This document shows, in pieces, positions 57,805-64,000 of a DNA stretch of 64,000 nucleotides; position 1 is the first letter of the stretch, and each line of letters opens with the position of its first letter. The stretch lies in assembly GCA_004335635.1 (NCBI GenBank), contig QAXH01005246.1:1-64000 (forward strand). Direction: 5' to 3'. Source of the DNA: Chloromonas sp. AAM2 (taxonomy: Eukaryota > Chlorophyta > Chlorophyceae > Chlamydomonadales > Chlamydomonadaceae). The translations under genes and the position numbers were made by a program. Below the pieces are notes generated by a model that saw nothing but the letters and a program-made list of their open reading frames with translations, was not told the origin of the DNA and did not search any database.

Positions 57805-58173
57805 GGTGACCAGTCCTTGCCTAAACTAGTCGGAGGCAGGAGGAAGAGGCCGAGAGCGTCAGGGGCCTGGGACTATCAGGGCCGGGAAAAGCGCACTGTG
57901 GCCATGTGCCCGGTACAGGTAAAGCGCGCAGAGCGTTTTCATTCGAAGGCGCGGTTCTGCGCAATTGACATGCGCCATCAGCAGGAACTTTAAGCCATTC
58001 CCGATACTTGCCTTGATTAGTTCAACGAGGCACATGTGCACATGATGGTCGACTAAGCTGAGGAGTAGGGCCTCTGAAGCGAAGACACCCAGCTCAACAC
58101 TCTACACTACTGTCGCAAGGATTTGAGCATCCAGTGGGCGAGTCATTGTCCAGACGTTTCTTCAGCCAGGAGC
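57805..58173. promoter_or_regulatory. Divergent intergenic region, eL14 / CCDC39
   Basis: The 369 bp between the two start codons should carry both promoters. A housekeeping ribosomal gene and a ciliary gene, normally under different control, would share it. No motif was assigned. Confidence 0.45.
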
Positions 58174-61100
58174 ATGTCGTCCTCATCACGGCCCCCTCCA
58201 TTTGGTGAGTGCTACAGCCGCGAACCAGCAACTGCACACAAAGGCTGCAGAAATATGCAGGGTCGTAAGATTATTATTCGTACAACAGAAACGACGACAT
58301 GCAACACCATGCTGTGGCGCGCGGACCGCAGGGGGCACAATCCCTGAGAACTCACAGGCAGCCATGGAGCAGATGCCGTCAAGCCTGCCCCCATTCGCCA
58401 ACCAGGAGAACAGGTCTCTTGACAAGGCCATCAGGGTAAGGAACACAAAATGCACATGCACATGCTTCCACACCCATACAGGCACAGGCCAGAGCGAAGC
58501 ATGACCAGACACAATGCATTGTCCATTTGGGTTTTCATGGCCGTGCCAGGAACTTGCCACAGGCACATGGCCTCACGCACATGACACCGAACGCACTTGA
58601 GCATGTTCCTTGGCCATTTTAGTGGGGAACATAAAAATGCCGGCTGCACGACATGCTTGAGCATCGCATGGGTGTTGGCATGTGTTCTCCACATCAGAAG
58701 TCCATCCACTTGGAGTTTGGCTTCAGAGTGTCAGTTGCAGCCCTGCCAGCGCTTCAGCCTGCTGCACCAGTCTTGCAGGGCATTACACCTGTTTCTCCCT
58801 GCTGCTGTCATTCACGTCCAATCTGAGCAACACCAAGGCCCTGTGGGACAGGTCCATCCTCGTTCCAGTCCTTACCCTAACCTTACCCTAACCCCTTATG
58901 ACCCACTGGTTCTCTCCGGATTGAAGCCAATCGCAACCCTGATGTCTGCCAATCATCTGTGCTGTTGTGCACGGGCAGGCAGTTGGGCGTAACTGCCATA
59001 GGGCAGCCAATGCCTCCACTAGTCCCTCAGCTTGCTGGTCAACCATGACTGGCATTGCTTGCTTGTAGGAACTCGAAGTCAACCTTGAGAAGGCGGATGC
59101 AGCTCTGGAGGAGCACCATGACAGGGTTTCCATCATGGATGAGCATCTCAAAAACGTGCAGCAGGAGCTCAAGTACACGCAGTCACGGGTAGGAGGGGAT
59201 TACTAGGGAAAGCAGGAAGCTGGGGGCAAGCTAGGAAAAAAACGAGGAAAAGCTGGGGAAAAGCGCGGGAATACTGTGGGAGAGTGGGTAGGAGGAAGCT
59301 GGAGCAGGGGGCTCGTTGATAGTGCTGGTTATGAGCGGCATGGGGGGGCTGGTGCAGGGTACACACCTCACATGGTGGTGGTGGTGGTGGTGGTGGTGGT
59401 GGTGGCAGGCTGCCATGTGCGGGTGTCTGATAAGCAGGGAATCTGACATGGCAACGGCTTTCAGGGTGTGCGTGGCCACTTCAGCGTTGTTCCTGAGGCT
59501 TTGCATTCCTGCCTTCATTTGCATCATGAGCTACCATGGGAAATGCCATCATGCACATCCTGATACATGTCCCGCTGGGACTAATGGTTGGTCCCAGAAG
59601 GCAGCATCACTCCAACCTCCAAGCATCAGCTGGCGGCACTTGCAGGGACCCGATATCTACTTCATGGCTAGCCTCAGCTGCCTCACCCAGCCGGACGCCC
59701 TTGGCTCCAGGAACTGTCAGTCGGCAGCAGCCCAAGCACCAGCCCAGCTGCTGTGTGCCACTAGACCACTGCTGCTGCACCAGCTAGGGCTATTGAGCCT
59801 GCTGGGGCCATGCTGAGAGTCGCATTCTCCACATCCATTTGCATGCATTACTGTGCGCAGGTAGAGTCCAAGGCGCGTGAGATTGACAGCGAGAAGCACC
59901 TCAAGGCGATAGCGGAGCGGGAGGGGGGCAGGCTCAAGAATGACATGGGCAAGATGGCCAAGGAAAGAGACGAGCTGGCGGAGAAGGTGAGGGGGCGCAG
60001 CCGAGCGTTGTTCAGCCGGGGGAAGGGGGGGCCCGGTGCTGACCAGATGTTACTCACGACGTCTCGCGTTGAGGGTAGTTGAGGATGTGTGTTGGATGGC
60101 AGTCAAGACGCCCGCTCTGGCTCAGATTGCATGTTGTGGTGGAAATTGCTTAGCACACGAGCGCAGATAGGCATTGTATTGGTAGGCCAGGGCCATGCCT
60201 GGGCACCACACATACCAGACCACAACTCGTTTCAACTGTGCCCCTTGATCTCATCTCAAAACATGTCACAACGCCCTCTCTGATGATTTTGATGCGGGTG
60301 TACTGCCATTGCATACCAGAACCTGCCAAATCGCAATGGCAACTTCATAGTTTACTGGCAGGCCGTAGACCATGCTGGCACACCAAAGAAATCGGACCAG
60401 AATTTGCTCCAACTGTGCCCCTGATGCTGTGTCGGTTCCCCTGAACGTTTTCACAGGTCGGCACCTTCCAGGCCCAGATCTATCGCGTCAACGAGAAGCT
60501 TGACGGTTTCAAGCTGTTGATGAACTGGAATCAGGAGGAGCTGGAGCAGTGGGCGCTGGCCCAGCGACAAAAGGAGGAGGACAACCTGGCGATGGAAAAG
60601 TACTCACACCAGGTGAAACGGACATGTGATGCATGTGCGTGTCGTTTTATATTGCAAGGTGTTGGGGCTGTGTTGGCAAGTGTTGGTTGCTGCATGATTC
60701 GCAATCATAGTGATGGGTTTGCAGGAATCCGATCATAGGCAAGGGATTGTAGGTATTGCTAACAGGTATAGATGGTTGCATGTGGCGATCATGATGTCAT
60801 CAGTCCCGACAGGTGTTGGTGGTTGCATGCACGTGTGCCTCACCTGGTTTCTTGCTATGACGCAAAGCTTCTTTTTTCCGTTTCTGTCTTGTGCCTCAAA
60901 TCTTGTTGGTGCACAAATCTTGTGGTTATCTTGTTGGTACCGTTAACCCTGCCCTGTTCCACCTTGTCCCCACAGGACGCTGCCAAGATTCGTGAGCTGG
61001 AGCTAGCGCTGGAGAAGATGAGCCGCGCTGTTGTGACCAAGAAGGGTGACCTGGAGAGTGAGGTGCTGGCCACCCAGGCGGCGCAGATACAGCTGGACAA

Positions 61101-63644
61101 GGCGGCGGAAGACTTCAGGTGCGCGATTCGAATAATTATATGAAACAACCAAACTGAATGAAAACTTCACGTGGGCGAGCAAGTAACGTGCATGGGTGCA
61201 GTGTGCATGGGTGCCACGTTTTGGGTGCTTTTCTGTTGGCTGTGTTGCTCTGACAGGGTGTTTGCAAGCAGGGTGTGGGCAGGGCAACGGTCCGTCCGGC
61301 AACTGTCTGCATTGGCAAGCACTAAGGATTGGATGCCTGCTCATATGTTGGGAAGCAGCAATTATATGCTGGCTGCATGCCTCTGATGGTCGCGTTTTGA
61401 GTGGTCTTTTGTGCACAAGCAACTATGCATAGTCAACCACCCATCTGGCGCATGTTCTGCCGCATGTTCTGCCCGCAGACGACTACTGTTTGACTACAGG
61501 CTGTAAGAGCTGACTTGACATGCAAATCACAGTGCAGGAACATCCATGTGGCCACCAGGGATCAAAGTGATGTCCTTACGGTAGCCCTGACTGGCCCTGT
61601 CTGCATGCAGGTCGCTACACTCCGAGCGTCAGGAGCTGATCAAGCAGTGGGACTCGGCGCTGGAGGCCATGCGGCACAGGGACGCGTCGATCGTGGTGGC
61701 TTCGGAGCAGGTGGGCAGGGCAACGCAGGCTGCCAAACATCGCCTTTGCCGCAGCTCTTCCTGCGGTAGCTCTGGGTTCTCTGTGTCTTTCAGTGTCTCT
61801 AGATCGTATGATGCACAAGTCGCAGTGGTGGTTGGCCTGCCGTTAAAATCTTGCGATTTTACTGCTTGTCATGCGCCTTTCAGTCTCTTGTTTGATGAAA
61901 ACTTAATATCGCAGTGTGTCACTTCTGCGGGGATTCTGGTCCGCTCTGCACCTCGCCACGTCACCTGTTGCCGTACAACCACACAAATGTGGCACTGCCT
62001 CCTCGCATTTGATTGCTGTGGTAGTTCGGGTTGCTCTGTACCTTGCCAGGTCTTGATTGTTTCACGCACATTGCACAGTGCCTTTGTCTCTTTTCACCCT
62101 GCGTTGCCTTGAACGGTTCCTGCGTGCAACTCTTTCCCTTTTGTCTTGTCTGTCCAGTTTGCCGCCAAGAAGGGAGAGCTGCGTCAGCTCAAGGCCGAGC
62201 TGGACGCGCAAGCACGCTTCCTGGAGAACGAGGGCGTGAACAACAAGGAGGTCGACGCACGCATTGCTTTCTACGATCGCGAAGTGGTGAGACCCGATTT
62301 GAGAACTGCGCCTACCTGCATCAAGAACAGCTGATGGCCAGAGTCTGCAACTCGCCTTTATTCTACCATTTCCAGCCGCTGCCAGCCGCTGTTCGACCCT
62401 TGTTAATCCTTGATGCAATCAGGGCTGGTCGTCGCTTGCTCACAAACTCGTCTGTTGTTGTTGTTGTTGTTGTTCTTTACATGGCCAGGGAGGACTGCTC
62501 AGCGGGGGCAAGGGGGAAGGGAAATTGCCGGTAACCTAAGTAAACTAGTCTGCTGCACTTCCTCTCGTGCAGGCCAAGCAGCGCGAGCAGCTCCTAATGG
62601 AACAGACCCGCCAGGGCGACATGTCGAATGAGGTTGAGTCGGTCAAGGCCACCTTGGGCAAGGTTGCCACGGAGCTGGCGCAGGCGCTGGCGCGCAACGA
62701 GAACTCGAGAATGATACTCAATGAAAAACGGAAGCGGCTCGATGCCGCCAGACGCAAGTAGGTGTGACCGTACGTGTGCCAGCTTGCCCTGCATTTGTAT
62801 TTTGGCGATAGATGCGCTGGTTCTGCTGTTTGACTATGAACGCTAGTTTGAAATGAGTTTCATATTCGCTGCGTGTGTTGACGTTGGTTTTGTCCGCGCT
62901 TGCAGGTATGCCGCCCAACGCCGTCGCTTGGACGAGCAGTTCAACACCTTGGACAGTTTGGAGGCCAAGGTCGAAGAGCTGGACGCCATGCGGCGCGCGG
63001 ACGAGGCGCGGCTCAAGGCGGTGTTCAAGGAGGCGGAGGATCTCAAGAAGGAGCAGTTCAAAAGAGGGCAAAAGTGGGTGTACAGTGCTCCAGACTTCAT
63101 TGTGGCAAAGTTTTTTGGGGATTTTACACTGGCCGTTCTGGACCTGAGCTAGCTATCGCACATTACACAGCCTGTGAGAAAGACTGAACAAGTCAGAGGA
63201 CCTCGAAAAGGAGCAGTTCAAAAGAGGGTAACAGTGAGTGCACAAGCCGGACAGGCTGGTGATCCCAACAACATTGGGTCCAATCTAAGCACAGACGCAG
63301 GCCACGTACAAGTAGACCAGGCTGGTAATCAAAGCAACACAGATCAAGCCCGGCCTGCTGGCAGACTCACAACACCAAGCCCGCCCTGTGTGAACCCCCA
63401 ATTCGCAAGCCAGATATAAGCAGGCCAGGCTGAACAGTCGAAGCAACAGGACACTAACAACTCCAGCCTACCCTACTCTACCCTACCCTAGCTTGTACCC
63501 GAGCCTGCCCTGTCCCGGCCTTTCCTTGCTTGGTTTAGGCTGTTTGAGCTGCGCACGAAGGAGCGTGAGCTGATCAGCGAGATCAGCGGGGGCCAGGGGC
63601 AGAACAAGAACCTCGCCTCGCGCATCGCAGTGCTGGACGAACAG
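58174..63644 (+). CDS. FAP59: CCDC39/FAP59 axonemal ruler coiled-coil protein, 3' partial
   Basis: Together with CCDC40/FAP172, this protein forms the molecular ruler that sets the 96-nm repeat on ciliary doublet microtubules and positions inner dynein arms and the nexin-dynein regulatory complex. Eleven exons in the window: 58174-58204, 58332-58435, 59069-59188, 59861-59986, 60457-60612, 60976-61118, 61611-61710, 62158-62286, 62573-62757, 62906-63073 and 63539-63644. All are in phase, 456 codons, and the last donor (CAG|GTGCGA) shows it continues past the window. Diagnostic stretches resembling animal CCDC39 are LPPFANQENRSLDKAI, EHLKNVQQELKYTQSR, KHLKAIAEREGGRLK, LMNWNQEELEQW, QIQLDKAAEDFRSLHSERQE and LIKQWDSALEAM. 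Almost the whole product is heptad-repeat coiled coil. Its presence argues for a species able to build motile flagella. Confidence 0.93.
59374..59405. repeat. (TGG)n microsatellite
   Basis: About ten uninterrupted TGG/GGT trinucleotides in intron 3 of the CCDC39 gene. Confidence 0.95.
63196..63228 (+). repeat. Intronic copy of the end of CCDC39 exon 10
   Basis: The 33 bases reading GAGGACCTCGAAAAGGAGC and onward through CAGTTCAAAAGAGGG match the last part of exon 10 (63036-63068) at all but a few positions. They lie exactly 160 bp downstream, inside the next intron. A GT-containing GGGTAACAG follows where the exon has GGGCAAAAGTGGG. Confidence 0.9.
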
Positions 63645-64000
63645 GTGCGAGGGGTGCGAGGGTGAGGGTGAGGGCGAGGGTGAGGTTGAGGGTGACATGC
63701 AGGGTTAGGGTTAGGGTAGGGTAGGATGGTCAAACAGGTGCGCCTGCATCAAGGGATGCCTGTGGGCCGGATCAAACTCTCGGACCACATGCATGAAGAA
63801 CAAGACAAACGGGCATCATGGCTCATGCGCTTCGCCACACAGCCTGTCCACGTCACCCCCCCGCCCTGTGGCCTGGGAGTGGAAAGCAAAAGAAATGTTC
63901 TGCCTCCCATGTACCGCTGCTCTCCCTCTTCTCTCTACGGCAATGTACGTGCATGACATTGTGAAGCAGAGCGTAAAGGACAGACACCGTGTTGCCTCTG
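63645..64000. other. CCDC39 intron sequence to the window edge
   Basis: No further exon of the gene was recognised in the last 355 bp. A 76-codon plus-strand frame at 63726-63956 lacks coiled-coil character and good splice flanks, so it is left out. Confidence 0.5.
63702..63724. repeat. Short telomere-like G-rich repeat
   Basis: Three to four imperfect GGGTTA/GGGTA units follow a (GAGGGT)n-like stretch starting about 63640. A complementary-strand version (CCCTACCCTACCCTA) lies near 63472-63490, and CCCTAACCTTACCCTAACCCC at about 58874-58894. All are intronic in CCDC39. Confidence 0.6.

Noticed and set aside
63702..63724. Chromosome end (telomere)
   Set aside because: Only a few imperfect units, in an intron of CCDC39, with unique sequence continuing on both sides.
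1..64000. Bacterial or organellar DNA with operons and Shine-Dalgarno sites
   Set aside because: Spliced genes with phase-matched introns, cytosolic ribosomal protein eL14, an ER signal peptidase subunit and an axonemal protein show nuclear eukaryotic DNA.

Overview
This window is nuclear DNA from a green alga, most likely a flagellated chlorophycean of the Chlamydomonas/Volvocales type. That is inferred from gene content and gene structure, not from a database match. The genes are split into many short exons (often 60-200 nt) with GT-AG and some GC-AG introns. They include a plant-type DHBP synthase/GTP cyclohydrolase fusion (RIBA), anthranilate synthase beta with a transit-like leader, a plant-type sugar phosphatase (SGPP), a gametolysin-type M11 metalloprotease, and the motile-cilium ruler protein CCDC39/FAP59. 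Two assembly gaps are present (31969-31996 and 49626-49703), both inside low-complexity or repeated sequence.

Layout. 1-6500 is gene-poor and repeat-bearing; the best coding signal is two phase-compatible minus-strand exons of an unrecognised protein at 3530-4236. 6515-7942 (-) is anthranilate synthase beta, head-to-head with an M48 metalloprotease (8397-13289, +). 14536-16651 (+) is a RIBA-type riboflavin gene whose GTP cyclohydrolase II half has lost its zinc site. 18783-20533 (+) is signal peptidase complex subunit 3. 21849-23837 (-) is an ankyrin-repeat protein, head-to-head with SGPP (24318-26859, +). 28232-33029 (+) is a secreted M11/gametolysin metalloprotease with a proline-rich spacer. 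34563-44361 (+) is a large single-pass membrane protein with a signal peptide, EGF-like repeats, a transmembrane helix and a RING-H2 domain. 45447-53964 (-) is a multi-exon gene pairing a STAND/AAA-like P-loop NTPase with a PD-(D/E)XK-like nuclease, an architecture like the NTPase-nuclease part of eukaryotic 'CR' (Crinkler-like) proteins. 54438-55584 is a diverged duplicate of the 3' end of the RING gene. 56294-57804 (-) is ribosomal protein eL14, head-to-head with CCDC39/FAP59 (58174 to beyond 63644, +), which runs towards the right end.

The genes are not a pathway cluster. They are independent eukaryotic genes, three times arranged as divergent pairs about 370-480 bp apart. The most unusual items are the NTPase-nuclease gene, whose intron holds a 39-bp minisatellite with a 3' splice site in every unit and an open 13-codon frame; the EGF-TM-RING protein and its decayed duplicate; the half-dead RIBA enzyme; and at least five apparent GC-AG introns. 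Exon boundaries were placed by eye, mainly by reading-frame phase and remembered family similarity, and no transcript data were available.
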